64,000 nucleotides of DNA from Dermanyssus gallinae (GCA_003439945.1 QVRM01002147.1:102501-166500), one strand, 5' to 3'. Counted from the first letter of the stretch, positions 37,493 through 52,000 are shown. Numbers and translations: made by a program. Notes: a model not told the origin generated them from the letters alone.

Positions 37493-37685
37493 CTCTGCGA
37501 TTATCGATCGCTACCAACCTGGCAGGCCCGGAGGTGATCAACCATCGAATAAAGCTGTCGACGTAACTAGGATACTGCCGTGTTACGTGAAGTGACCTCT
37601 CGGGTATAAGGGCGCTCTGCGAGCTCAGTAAGGGGATGCAATCGTATGAATCTTCACGCTGTCCCACTCCAGTACTGCTGTTCAT
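37493..37685 (-). CDS. candidate exon, possibly downstream part of the coiled-coil gene
   Basis: A - strand open segment starts right after an acceptor-like GACAAATAG preceded by a TG/pyrimidine-rich run. It ends at a donor-like AGAG|GTACAA. It encodes NSSTGVGQREDSYDC...YPSYVDSFIRW.... Its incoming phase (0) matches the end of the last confident exon of the coiled-coil gene at 39960. No family match, and a single exon cannot be verified from sequence alone. Confidence 0.22.
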
Positions 37686-37778
37686 CTATTTGTCACACAC
37701 ACACACATCATAAACGACACGACCCATTATCAAAGCACCGATTAGTTAAGGGCATCCTTCTACAGAGAGCTCAAATAA

Positions 37779-37826
37779 ATATATATATATATATATATAA
37801 TCAAGAGATATATATATATATAATCA

Positions 37827-37884
<58 letters not shown>
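37779..37884. repeat. interrupted (TA)n tract
   Basis: Three TA blocks separated by two copies of AATCAAGA(G/T); the last block (about 37830-37884) is about 27 units. Confidence 0.9.
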
Positions 37885-37887
<3 letters not shown>

Positions 37888-38468
37888 TGTCCCACTTTTT
37901 TTAACAATAAAAAGTTTTATTTGCTTATATGTAAGATAATGTTCCACTTATATATGTATATATAATGTCTTACAAAGCAAACACGGATGAAACTTTAGAC
38001 TGTGTACTATATATATATATATACTCAGTGCATCGAGATTTATATGTTACCTTTGCTACTTAGCTAATTTTTAGCACCGAGAGTGCTAGTTTGTTGTGTT
38101 TATCTATCTAGCTGTGTACACCACACTGTGCATAACTCACACTACGCGTTCAGGAAACCAACAGATGTACGGGCGGTACGCATACACATAATTATATGCA
38201 AAGCTTAAACGCTCCTTGAAACACTGTTATAACATTGCCCCATCTTGCATATATATATATATATATATATATATCGCACAACGTACAGCGACGTTGAACC
38301 GATCACTAAATTTGGGCCCAGTTTAAATAAAGCGTGCACATGCATACAATTGCACATGATAAAAAGCGGAGCTCCATGCGTATTTTTAGAGTTGCATGAA
38401 GCATTTTTGGGTAATGTTTACAAGCACGGATTTCTAATTGAATAAACGAATTTCTTATGTCGCCGCAG

Positions 38469-38556
38469 TCGAAACATTAATAGGGTATTAAAGCGTGTGG
38501 ACAAAAGCAAGACAGCTGATGAAATAAGGAAACAAATCTATCACCATATAAAACAG
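38469..38556 (+). CDS. candidate orphan exon, unrecognised
   Basis: 88 bases lie between a good acceptor (TCGCCGCAG) and a good donor (CAG|GTATGC). The only open frame encodes RNINRVLKRVDKSKTADEIR followed by KQIYHHIKQ, a helical, charged segment loosely like the C-terminal helix of nucleotide kinases. No partner exon was found nearby on the + strand. It could be a relic of a duplicated gene or chance. Confidence 0.22.
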
Positions 38557-38559
38557 GTA

Positions 38560-38602
38560 TGCGTAGGTTTGAACGAATTAATATATTAATGGATTTAAGT
38601 AC

Positions 38603-38657
<55 letters not shown>

Positions 38658-39955
38658 GAAGAGGGACATTTAATGATTTGTTTGTAATATGGTTTTGTTC
38701 TTTGAGCGGCGAAACACTGACCTGTGTGCGGTGTACCTCGATGTTCGACGCGTGAAAAGGCCCTCTCTATGAGGCCATTCATAGGATGGCCAAAGATTGA
38801 TAGTCTTGGAGCTGGCAGTGGCTTCAATTTTGTTGTAAAGAAATGGGCTAGATGACAACTCTCAGCGACATCGCCATAGGTAGTTGATAGTGGGGAAGGC
38901 GCTTTAGCTAGTTCCTATCTGCAGTCGTTCGTCGTGTCTACTTGAAGGAACCAGTCGGGAGGGCCAACAGCATACCGGCAACAGAGACACGACGACGGCC
39001 ACGTAGGTGATGATACCAATCGCGTACGCGGCAACAAGACACACAAAAGAAAAGGGAAAATGATAGGAAAAGAGACAAAACAAAATAAAAAAGGCGAAAC
39101 AAAAGCACACAAACACAAATGACAATGGTGATCGTGTGATATGACAGTCGTTCTCTGAAATTACGTCCGACTTCTCAATTACTAGACCGGATACCCCCGT
39201 TGGACGCTAACGCATTTCGCCCTCCTTGAGCTGATTCCATCTGTATACCAAGCGGCGCCTCGCTCTACCATCATAGGTGGCATATAACGGACAACTTCGA
39301 GAAAACTTTTAGATGATCGAAGAATAAAGCTAACAACGAGGCATCGATGCATCGGTCGGTAATGAGATAAAATCAGCTCGAGCAAAAAGTTTACGAAAAT
39401 CAAGTTTTAAAATAAAAAGCTGGACGCCTTTCCAGAGAGCGGCCGTTTTGGAAATAAATAAAAACTTATTAATCAAAGACACTGCTATGTGTTCCAGTTA
39501 CCAGTGCATTTGCGGCTAGATTTGTAAATGTTCACCGCTTGTGTGCAAAGATTGCAAGGTATACGCCGATGTTTGGTCTTTATAAAACCGACGTCAAGAC
39601 AGCGGAAATTGAAATAAGGTAAGACTCCCTCCTTAGCTAGCAACAAGTTGAACAGAAAATAACTTTAAACGTTGCAAACGCATTTCGGTGTTATAAAATA
39701 ATAGAAATAAAGAATATTAATAACAACAACAAAAACAATATTAACAATAATAACTAAGGAGGCGCGAAGAGTATAAGCTCAATAAGCGGCAACCTTCTAA
39801 AATCTAAATGAGTGCTAGTAGTAATAGTAGTAGTTGCTGTTGTTTAGGCAATGTAGAAATCAGCAATCAGGCAGACATACATTTACAGCAACATCACAAG
39901 CAGCGACATAGCATTATTAAGTGGTATATAAATATAACGTTTAAAAAATGTGTGC
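38560..39955. other. intergenic or 3' region of the coiled-coil gene
   Basis: A (TA)n tract at 38607-38641 is followed by (GA)n; no convincing exon was seen. The 3' end of the coiled-coil gene should lie in or beyond this stretch. Confidence 0.35.
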
Positions 39956-39959
39956 GTAC

Positions 39960-40192
39960 CTGCGCAACGTTGAAGGACACCTGAGCGTTATGTAGGCGCT
40001 TGTCGTTTGACCATAGCCGGAAGCGTTCGTCCAACTCCTTTCGACGTGACACCTCGCCATCAAGAGCCTTCTTGGTTCCCTCTAATTTGGCCATTAACTC
40101 GTGGATTAGGATCTTTTGTTGTTTAATTGTATCAAATGGATCGATGCGTAAGAGGCTCGACTGAGACGTGCCAGACAGAGACGAGACATTAT
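39960..40192 (-). CDS. coiled-coil gene, exon 7 (last identified)
   Basis: Acceptor TTCTTTAG|ATAATG and donor GCGCAG|GTACGC. It encodes DNVSSLSGTSQSSLLRIDP, then a helical segment (KLEGTKKALDGEVSRRKELDE). It ends in phase 0, so at least one more exon should follow below 39960 unless the donor is unused. In that case the protein ends about 22 residues later. Confidence 0.75.
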
Positions 40193-43100
40193 CTAAAGAA
40201 TACAAAATAAAAGCAGTAAGTCATCGAGTGATTATTATTACTATACTACTAGTTAGCATAGACGCCCTCTTCTAGAGAACAATCATTCTATGAAAAAACG
40301 AGACAAACAAAAATGCTTCAGATCGCTGGTGGAGTAAATGTGTATTAAATCTTACACACAGGAAAAAAGCATAGACCTGTTTTCATATATATTTGCATTT
40401 TTCCCTGCTTCGAAACGTCCTGCTTTTCCGAAAGGATGGCATTAATTGAAACACTGCTTGACTAAGTATATATATATATATATATATATATATGCTATTC
40501 AATATTCAGAAATAGCAACCAGCTTACCGAGAGAGGATTGATCGAGCAGCTGCTGGCCTGATCGATCGCAGACGTCAGTGGTCGGGTGACTTTTGTGAAT
40601 ATCGGCATGAGGAGGTGCAGTGATGTCGTCGTGGCTCATGGCCGCAGCAAGCTGCATCAGCTTTCGGCGAGCTGCTGAGGAGGCCTGCTGTTCGGCCACG
40701 AACTGGGCTGTGGGACCGTTGAAGGTCTGGAAGTGCATGTCGAAATCGTCGAGTGGTGTACTAGGTGCGAACACGTCGTGCACTGAAGCTGACCGAAGAC
40801 GTCCAACGTCTTCGTTCTCACCTGAGATCCTTGTTCCCGCTGTGGTTGTTGTTGCTGCTGCTGTTGCTGCTGCAGCAGCTGCTGACGGCGAAGGTGACAG
40901 CGACGGCCGAGATGGTATTGCTCGAGACAGCGAATGCAGGTTGTGTTGACGCAACGCACTGAGGCACAGCTCAACGAGACGACCACGATGCTGATGATGA
41001 TGATCATGATTGGCATGACTGTGATGATGTTGATGATGCGCATGCTGCTGGCGGTAATGATGCTCTCGCTGGCGGTGGTGGTCGTACGGGTCCTGCTGGT
41101 ACTGCTGCTGATGAAGTTCGTGATGGTCGGTCATGAGCCTCGGCGGCCCATGTGGTTCGCCGCTCTGCCACGCAGCTGCCTCGTCGTCGACCTCCTGCCT
41201 TCGTCATGGCTAGACTCAGCTGGCTGCCGGCGTCACCAACGAACACTGTCAACTCGGCTCGCTGGGACGCGACCAGCTGACGCAGAAGGTCCAAGTCTCG
41301 TCGTTGGGCGCGCAGCTCCCTCCGGATCATCAGCACTCCCGAGCCCAGTTGCGCGACGGTGGCTTCGCGCCGTCGTAGCAGCGGCACGATCTGCTCGGCC
41401 GATTCGAGGCCGAGCGTCTTGCACACGTTGTCGAGCTGGTTGCGGTACACGACCAGGCTACTTCGGGCCGCCTCCAACTGCTGTTCGCGGGCCGACTCGA
41501 GCTCGAGCCGGCGGCTTTCGAGATCGCGAGCGTCGTCACGTAAGTTGCCCTGTAAGTCTTTGGCGCTCAGCTCCGTGTACTTGTGCTCCAGCGCGGCCTT
41601 CTCTCGGGCCAGCGACCGAAACGACAACTGTAGGTCGGCGCACTCGTTGCGCAGTTTCGCCAGCTGCTTCTCAAGAAACGCGGCACTTTCGCGCGACTCG
41701 GCCAGTTCCTCGCGTAGTGCTTCCTGATCAGACTGCGCCGGCTGTTGCGGAGACGACGCTTTCCTGAAGCTTAGGCCTCGAGAATTTGCTTAGCCTCTTC
41801 TAAATCCTTAATTAGATGGCGAGCGGTATCGAGTTTCGACTGTGTGTCTCTAAACGACGTTTGAAGTTTTGTCATTTCGTCCTCAAGAGCCTGCTTCTCT
41901 CGACGAAGACACTCGCTTAGCTCTTTTTCTCTGTCTAGCTGAAATTGGCTTGTTTCCAACGATCCGCTTGTTTCCTCAATTCTCTGTGTCATTATCATCT
42001 CCTGGGACGACATCGAGTCTCGCATCGAAGCAAGTTCCGTTTGAAGGCCACGTTGTAGAGACTCTTCGCTTATTGTTCGGCTACTGAGTTCATCCTGAAG
42101 TGAATTTAACTTGTCCTCGTATTGGATTTTAATTGAGCGGGCGTTGTTTTCAGAGTCGAGCAGAAGTATACGAACACTTTCGAGTTCCATCTGAAGATCG
42201 GTTTGAGATGATGTTGCTAAGTCATTTAGCGTAAGAAGCTCCTTTAACTGAAGTCCAGACTTGAGCTTTCGTGTCTTGCAAGGCGTTCTCGAGCTTCTTC
42301 GCTTTAGCTTCCGAACCTACACATATTGTGGTCAATTTATCTTTCTCAATGGTCATATTGTTTAGCTGAGACTGAGCTTCTGCAAGTTCCCGAGCAAGCC
42401 GCGCGGAGTCGTTACATACGACGAGCAATTTCTCCTCGAGTTCCTTTACACGTGATAGTGCTACATCTCCTCGGGCCACCTCATTCCTCAGCTGAAGCTC
42501 GTGGTTAGCCTTTTCATGGGCGAGTGCATTTTCAAGCTCCTCAACTCTACTATTCGCGTTAGACAGGTTTGACTCCATGGATAGAAGTTTTAGAGTAAGT
42601 GCATTAATGTCAGATGTGTTCTCCGCGGCGTTCTTTGACAACATTTCATATTCGTGGCATTTGATGTTGTAGCGCTCAGTCACAAAAGACACGTCTTGCT
42701 GTATCTCCAGAGCTTCCTTTTGGTACTCCTCACTGTTCTCTTCAATTCTTCGCTTCAGGCCGGCCACCTCGGCTTCAAGACGGACCTTCTCCTCTGCCAG
42801 CGTCTTGACGTGGTCATGATACGAGTTGACGTCCTCGGATCGTTCTGATAGGGTCATCTTGGCCTCGGCGATTTCATCCATGAGACGACCCACCTCGGCT
42901 TCGCGTCCATTCAGTCTCTGCACGGACTCCTCGTACTGTGAGCACGTTTCTCGCAGTTTTTCATCGAGAAGGTCAATTTCGCTCCTGAGCACTTCTACAG
43001 ACTCGCACTTGTTTTGCAAACTCGTCTCAAGTTCTGCTCTAGCAGTGACGGCAGACTTTGCCTCCGCATCCAACACTTGAATCTTCTGGAGAAGTTCTGC

Positions 43101-46100
43101 TCTCTCAATCTGAGCTTGCGACAAATCTGTTTGCAACGACTCTATTGTTTCTCCGTATTTTTGTTTTAGCGCGTGAAATTTTTCCTGGAGTCGTCCCATG
43201 TCTAACTTATTTCCTTCAAGAGCCTTTTCTAGTTCCTGTAAAATCCTGACATTTGTCGTTATATTTTAGCTTGATCGCCACCACTTGTTCCTCTAGCTGG
43301 GCTTTCAATTGTTCCCACGCAGTCTTTTCAGCCAAAAGGCCATCTTTCTCAGCTACTAACGATTCGGCTTCGGTCTTAAGATCGACCTGAATTGCAGACA
43401 TCCGCTGAAGTTCGGAATCTTTCGATTCGCGCTCCTTTTCAAGCAATGCTTGTAGGGTCTCTCGCTCGCGGTCGAGGCTCTGTATTTGATCCATTAAATT
43501 CGTAATCTCCTCGTTGCGCTGCTCGGAGAGGCCGCTGATTACGTTTTCGGAACCCGCAAGGAGCTTTCGAAGATTACTTATTTCAACAGAGTTAGTTTCC
43601 ACCACATTTTGCGACACTTCAAGGTTCGTGAGCAGTGATTCGTTTGCTATTTTGGACTCTCGAAGTTCATCATGCAAACCTAGCAATTTGTTCTGCTCTA
43701 ATGCAAGTTCTTCGGCAAGCTTATCCCTCGAATCCGTCAGACTTTGAATCGACTCGATCGCCTTACGCAGCTCATCGTCGCGGGCAGCCAGGTTGCAGGT
43801 TAAATCCGCTATCTGCTGACTCATCCCTTTCCGTTCAATATCGCCGGCATCCCGAATCTTCTCCAGAGCGGCTGACCTGTCGCGGAATGCTTGTAGTTCT
43901 TCAAAAAGTTCATTTGCCCGTTCGGCTAGACCTGAATACATTTCGGATGTCACATTTGTCACGTTTGGGAGAAGTTTGCCACAAAGCACTTTCATGGCCG
44001 TCTCTGATTCACACAACTGGTTGCTCAATTTTGTTATCGTTTCTTCATTGTGATCGAGCATTTCTCGCACCTTTTTATACTCCTCCCCTTTAAGAGTGAA
44101 CACCTTTTCCATCTCGTCGAACGTTGCAACCTTCTCACTGAGTTCTCGTTCAAGCTCCTGAATAACTTGATTCTTGCATTTAAGCTTATCTTCTCGGTCC
44201 TCGAGATCTTTTTGTAGCGCCTCGGATTTTGCCCGATACCTATCTACTTCGACTGTCGCCGCATCTAGACGTTCCTGAATTATATGAAGGCCATCTAACG
44301 CTTTGAGCTTCTCGCCGGCATCCGCCATTTCCGACAACTTCTGCTCGAGCTGCCGCTCCAAGTCGGCAATAGTTGCATCCTTCTCGCCGATTATCGTCCC
44401 GTGCTGAGCTTCAAGCTCGTTGCAATGCGCCTCTATCAGCGCAGCCCTCTTGGCTTGGCTTCTGGCTTCTTCAAGTTCCGCCTCTAAACGCTTTATAATA
44501 CAGCTCTGATTTTGAATCTCGCGGTCACCGCTGACCCGAAGCTCAGAAATGCTTGTTTCGAGTTCAGCGCGCTCGGTCTTCATGCGTTCAATCAAAGCCG
44601 ACTGATCAGCCAGAGCTTGCTCATACCTGAAAAGTGATATTCCCATCGGCAATGTAAGCAACAACTGTGGCAATGTAAATCGATTATAGACATGTGTAAT
44701 CGAAGACACGCAAGTGTATCGTTATTCACACGGTAATATTTTTATATCGATCTAAAGCGACCTACCTCTTCAGTTTCTGCTCGTCCTTGCCGAGCTGGTC
44801 CTGAAGCTGCTGTACCGTGTGCGCATACGAAACACTCTCGTCAACGTGCTTACGAGATTGCTCCAATTCGGCAAGTGCATCGTCGAGACGCTTTGCCCTT
44901 ACCGATACTTCCTCAAGTACGATTTGGGCCATTTGGGGTAGAAATTCGTAAAGCGAAAGGCTACTACTGTTCAGTTCCAGTTTAAGAGAGGCAACAAAGG
45001 ATTCACAAACGGCCTTTGCCTCACCTTGAAGTTCTGCCTCCCTCTCCAACTTGTTCCGGAGCTTGTCCAGTTCACGTTTCTGAGCCAGCTCGCTATCTAA
45101 CGCCTGTTTCTCCAACACCTCTATTCTCTTCGCCTTTTCATGGAGTACGCTCTCTAGTTCTCGGTTGACAGACTTCACTTCGTCGGCCATGTGAGCCATT
45201 TTCCCGTCCACCTCCTTTTGGTGTTTCTTGGCCTCTTCGCGAAGCTCAGCCATTGCCATTTCTATAGAGGCTTTCTCTGACCGTTCAGCTTCCAGGTCCT
45301 GTATTAATCTTGCGATCTGCTGAGCTTTCTCTGTCAGTGTCATTTTCAAGCCATCCGCTCTGGCAGTAGCCTCCTTCAGCGCGGATGCGCTATGCTCTGA
45401 CTCAGTTGAGACCGTAAGCACTTCCTTCGAAAGACGGTACACTTCTAATGTCGCTTCCTCAAGACTGCGCTCAAGAGAGGTAACCCGTCGCCGAAGAGTC
45501 TCCCCATCTGACTCTGTTGACGCTAAAGCATCTTTGACGCGTTCGAGTTCCGCAATTTGCTCTTTAAAAACGGCAAATTCATTCTGAAGACGTTCGTTCT
45601 CGAGCTCTGCTTGTCGAAGACGCTGATTGAGTTTTCCTGGGAGCAAAAGAGAAACAACGAAGCTATGATAATTCATAGGAGAAACAACGAAGCTATGATA
45701 ATTCATAGTCAAATAGACAAACACATCAAACGTACAAGAATAAATAATTTGGCACACACTTCATTACAGCCTACTGACTATTATGTGGAGGTGGAGCTAC
45801 TACTATTGCCTTACCGTTGCTGTCGGTGACAAGCTGTTGCTCGCACTTAAGTTGCGTCTCTAGCTCCACGACCCGCGACTCCGCGGCTCCAATCTTGGCA
45901 GACAAAAGCTCTTCGTTTTCTTTTAGGCGTTCATTCTCCATCAGTGCCTTTTTTAGAACCTTTTGCATTTTTTCATAATTCTTCATCTTAGCATCCTGTG
46001 CACTGATTTCGTCCTGTAATTTGCCCATTTCAGTGGCGTTGCGGTCCCGCATCTCCTCGCCAAGGTCCTTCGCCAAAGACTCTGCATTATTCTTAAGGAC

Positions 46101-48616
46101 GTCAACTTGTCGCGTGAGCTCCGAAATAACCTCCTCCTGCTGAGCCAGTTTCTCATCCTTGGCAGACAGCAGCGACTTAGCTTTCTCACAGAGGACATTC
46201 AGCGACCCAAGTCGCTCACGGAGGTCCTCTAACCGTTCGACCACAATGAGCTCTTGTCGCGTTATCGATTGATCGACAATATTTTTCAGCAGCTCGAGGT
46301 TACGCGTCTGTTGCTCGAACAGCTCCACGCTCTGACTGGAATTAACTAAGATACTGTGTTCTCCTGCCGATAACGACGGACAAGATTCGTCTTCTCTCAA
46401 CGACAGCTCATTGTTTTCAAAAAGGGCCGTATCCAGTTGCTCACGAAGCTCATCTACGGTCCTCTGCAGAACCTGTGTTGTTCTCCTCGAAAGTAAGGCA
46501 CTTCTCTTTGAGTTTGTCGCGCTCCTCCAAGAGAGCTATTCGATGTTGGTCCAGTTCAGTGATGAGACTCTCGTCCTGAAGCACCTGCTCAGCGAGAGTT
46601 TTCAGCTTTCTGTCGAGTCTGTCGCGTTCTTTCTCGGCCACCTTAAGGCTTTCTTGGGCCGCCACCAGCTCGCTTTCGAGGTGAATGTTGTACTCCTCGA
46701 GATTCGAGCTGTCCCTAAAAAAGCTCGTCCGACTCACGCTCGACGACGTCGCCGAGCTGATCGAGGCCAGCGACTCGGTACTCTTGCTCAGTTCGCCATT
46801 AGCCGTTCGAAACAGACTTTGCCATTGCGTTCTCTCCTTAAGCAGGTGTTTGTACTTAGTCTCGATCTTCGTATGACTACGTCGGAGTTTACTCAGCATC
46901 TCAAGATGTCGCGTTTGCGCGTCTTTCAACTCTTTTAGCTTTTGGGCGGAGTCGCCTTCGATATGTGTGATCTTTTCGAGCAGCGCTTTTTTATCCCTTA
47001 GCACCGAACTCAACTTGCCCTTCAGCTGCGTGTTTTCCGCTTTTAAGTCGCGCTTCTCTATCTCAAGCTTCACAATTTTGTCCTTGAATTCAGCCAGTGA
47101 CTCGCCTGCAAACATACAAAGCTGTGTGAACAGTCTGCTAACTATAGACCGATACCATACTTCAAAGTCATATCACAACAAAATCTGAATGACGACTTAG
47201 CCGTACAAAATACCACTCCAAAAGCGCTCACTAAACCACAGACGATACAAATGTTCGTTACTATTAGATGCTTGAAAAAACATACATATGCACGTACATT
47301 TCTGCTCCAGAGATGCGTTGCGTTTAACAATACTCTTAAGGTCTTCGCCGTTCTTTTCAGCTAGCCCGGACTCCTGCTGTTCCGCCGGGTCGCTTCTCCG
47401 AGATGTGGCTAGCTCGGCCTTTAGCTCCGCGAGAGAGTCTTCCAGCTGCTGTTTACGGATGGCAGCCTTGCGATACTTTTCGTTGAGTTCCACGAGAGAA
47501 TCTTCGGAGCGAGCACATTTCTTGCGTAAACTTTGCAATTCATCTAAGACATCGTCGAGGCTTTGAGCTTCAGTCGATGCTAGGAAATCGTTCACGCGTT
47601 TCTCCAGCTCCACCTTCCCTATATTACAGCAAGGTATATAGCAGACAAACAAATAGGCAAAAGCACACACACGCATATAAGTACCAGCTCAACGCGCAAT
47701 ACTGTAAGTACTGACTTTCATGAGAAAAAAGTCATGTCCTCAGTATGTACCTATTGTTCGACGTTATCAAACCAGATATATATATCTATATACATAAGAG
47801 TTTAGTATCGAATCAATGAGCTCTAGTTACCGACCACTGAACAGGCACGAGCTGAACCGCTGCTGTAAACTACCCAACGTTTACAGCAGCACACGTTGCC
47901 CCACACGCCACCGCGACGGAATACAGCCGGACGGACAAGGCAAAGAGGAGAGTAGCTTTTTCATTATAAATCATATATACATTGAGAGAGGGAAGAGCCA
48001 CAAAACGAACACTTAGGCGTTTGCCACGGCCAAATCCCTCCTTCGTTAGCTAGAACCATCCTGGCCAGGTTTTAGGCATTACAAATACAAACTAGCGCTG
48101 CCAGTTGAAAATGATGCTACCTAGTTAACACAAGCTTACCTACTAAGCTCATTGATAAATGAAAATAACCAGATCCACACTTAGTTACAGCAATTAATAA
48201 CCTAGTGCATGCATCCTAAACATTTTGGATTCATCTTAAGCCAAATTGAGTCAAATGTAGCACGAGCATTTAACAAAAGCGTGGGAACGAGGAGCTAATG
48301 TAAACCCCATATTCTTAGATGTGCAAAAAACGTTTGACTCGGCGCACGAACATATTTGATTTTACTTGGAATCCTATCTTGACTTCAGTTCAGTAGATTT
48401 GCCCACTCCTTAGCAACCGAATACGAATCACGCTGAGTGATACCTTAACGCCAACGCCCAGCTAGCCTAACTTCGGAATACCACACCGAACTAGCCTTTC
48501 TATCACCAACACTTTCTCAAATATACGTCAGTCCCCTACTAAGTGCATGCGAGCTCTTCCCTGTAAGCCTAGTATTCATGATTGGCAATGTTTCAAATAA
48601 GTATTCGATTTTTTCA

Positions 48617-48655
<39 letters not shown>

Positions 48656-48869
48656 AAACTTTTAAAACTTCGTAGCAAATAGTAGATCACCACTGTCGCT
48701 ACTACTAGTAATACTCCTATCATGATAGAAAGAGCTGTTGCCACGATCTGACAGCAACATCGGCGTAATTATCGCCCAATGAGAACTACTAGTAGTATGA
48801 GATAGAACAAAAAGAACAAACCACGTAACTACGCGTTGATAGGAATCCTTTTGTAGCTCTTGGTATATT

Positions 48870-48901
<32 letters not shown>

Positions 48902-48997
48902 GAGAGAGATTATTCATTCATTTATTATTCACCTTTGTTAGGTATATAGTCAAATATTACACATAAAAACACGCTCACTAAGCCAGCCTGGCCTCTC

Positions 48998-49035
<38 letters not shown>

Positions 49036-52000
49036 AAGGGAGACGCATGGCCAAGCAAGCAGCCACAACAAGTAGAGCCACTATCCTCTCTTGCTTGCTC
49101 CATCTGACAGAAACGGCTGCTGTTATGACATCCACTTGTTATTACAGTTACTGTTTATATAGGAGAGCTACAGATGCTACAGAGGTACAGATCGATGAAG
49201 AAATGAACAGAAAACGATTCGACCAACGCCTGATGGCGACCAAACTGGGTGTGCAATATGCCCATAAACAACCAGAAAAACCAGGAAGAATTTTGCCAAG
49301 GTAAAACGTTCACGCCCACACGCCCATTATGTTGTGTATACATATATACATATATATATATATATAGTGGAAAAGCAAATGTTTACAAAACATGATGTCA
49401 CCTCAGGTTTATCGCAACGATCCATTAATTTCACACGAGTTGATTGCTCAGTATTGTGTCTGCTGGTCATAACGGTACATACGCAGACAAAACGTGAGCT
49501 AGAAAAGAAAAACAAGTTTCGAAGCCCAAAAAGCCAACGAGCTCTAAACACAAACGTCGTTGATATCACAGAAAAAAACACATCACATCAGTCGTATGCC
49601 CGATGACACCTTTCTATATAACCAGCGAAAATTATTTTACAACGAGCACGCGTATCGGCTTATATAACCCGTTGACTGGTTGTATAGATTCGAGCTCGGT
49701 AATGATGACACTATAAACCCACGCAATATCTCCAACCGCAAAAAAGTTTACCGTAACACAATATTTTACGCTGATTTGGCTGAGTCACCTTCGTCAATCC
49801 AAACGTTCTGTTGGTCTTGATTATAACATCTCAAACCTCAGATGGATCTTAGAACTTCCGATTAATCGACAGAAACACCGTCGGCCGTCGCCTGTGGCCA
49901 CTAAGGGAATTCAGAATAGCTTGCCCTTTCATTCTTACAGCCGCTGCTGCATAATGCGGCTGCAGTCGGTGGCAATTTTTAGTGTAGCGTTGTTTTCGTG
50001 ATGAACATTGATTGTTGTTCATATCGTCACGTTTCTAGCCTGCTTAGTGCATGCAATGTGAGTCTCATAAACATGGCCCACGATTAACTAGTACGCACGT
50101 GAATGCACTGTACTAAACACGCACAGCTAATTATATAACGCCAAATCGCCACCAGGATTAATTGACGAGTGATGCAGGGATTAATTACGACGGCGACACC
50201 CGGCACTCACCGTTGAGGTCCTTCGTGAGGGCGTCGACGGTTCGACTCTTCAGCTGCTGAAGCCCGTACGCCTCCTGCATTTCGCGTTGAAGCTGTATGT
50301 TCTTCTTGCGCAGTTCGGCCATATGTGACTCGAGCTCCCGCAGTTGGGCAGCCTGCTCAGCGCACAGCTGTCGCTGTCGTAGAACTCCAACTCCAGACAT
50401 CTCAGTGCCGTGTTGTTGTTGCTGTTGTGGGGGTAGATTGCTGGAACTTGCGCCAGGGTGGGAACTTGCCACGGCGGAGCTGGAGGCGATAGACGCAGGT
50501 AGCACTGCTGGGCCCTGGACGCGCCGACGACGATGTCGCACCAGTGAGGGTCCCGACTGGACGGGGTATAGCAGCGCCTGCAAATTTACCACCAGCCGAA
50601 ACCATATATATTAATGCCAAATAATAATAGTAATAATAATAGGTTTAAGCCCAGTGTAACATATTTCATCTTTTTCCCCGGCGAAAAATTCCGCCAGGAG
50701 TAGGCTCTAACCACCCGTCTCCATATCATAAAATAGAATATGCATTTGAGCTTCGTAGCAAGCTACAGGTATACCATATTTCTTCCTATGCGCGTAGATG
50801 GACCACGTCGTGTGACTAGTAGATAACCGCCGATCGAAAAATAACGTTTTCATAGTAATGTTCCCGCTTAAAGTTATATATCCTACTAATATCTATTCAT
50901 AGCCGCATATATTCGTCAATATCCGCTAATAGTTGCCTATATGCATCAAAATCCGCCAATATGCATCGTACGTTTGCATTATAGCAACCTCCGGGGAATA
51001 CTCACTACCTTGACCCACCCAAAGGATGAGTGCGTGATCTGTAGAGAGACCTCTTAGAGCGGATGCTGCCGCACTACCCTCTGGTCATGGAAAAGTGCAT
51101 GCATTGCAGCACCTCTATCTTGTCGTGGTGTTGTCTTCGTTACATGAATGATAAAGTTAGTTAACATAAACGGTACTGGTACCGAAAAATAATAAAAATA
51201 ATACAAGTTTGTACCTTTGCAAAAGGTATGCAACGCGTGTGTTAAAATCAAGGTAACGATTAAATCAAAGTCGCAGGTAAGACCTGACGACATCGTCCCA
51301 GCCACGCACCTTAGCATCATGTATAATATTCACCATAATTGTAGTGAAACTGAATATAGCATCCGAGAGTCGTATCAAATGATGACGTAAGGATGCCACA
51401 AACCGTCAACTATAAGCGAAATTAGGAACTACATTTCGCACGATCAAAATTGATGACCACATTAAAATTTTAAACTACTAAATACTCATTTAGCTATCTG
51501 CATTGATGGTGATTTAGCTCTTGAGGCGGTTTATTTTTGTATAAAACAATATGTCAGTACCTACTACTATTTGTAGTCTTTTTCTAAAACTTAATGAGGG
51601 TTGGAATTATGTTAATTTCTAGCATTATCATTGTCAGTTTTTACAACTGCGAGGTATAAACGTTTAAACCAAGTTCATAATGCTCTGCTAGTTTCCTCAA
51701 TTCATGTCGCCGATGATCGAAGCCATCTTCCCCCTACAGATGGCCAAAGACATTATCATGGCCTCGCGATACCTGTGACGTCTTCTATACGCTTTCTATT
51801 ATCCATCAAAATTTTCGCTGTACCTATGCTGATGAGACCGAGTCTCCCCAATGCAATGTGTTCCTGCTTGATAGCTTGAGATACGTCCTTCGTTTTTTAG
51901 AGTTCGCGCGTTCTGTAAATCATCCAGATTTAGCTGCGCTCTGGCGTAGATAAGACAAGGCCGCCGTGCATGTTTCATCCCATGCAAGGCTTTTCCCTGT

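Noticed and set aside
41772..43250. Explaining the frame breaks by micro-introns of 49-77 bases
   Set aside because: Some junctions have AG at the right place, but donors are mostly weak, the putative introns encode heptad repeats, and no donor of correct phase exists for the break near 46485.
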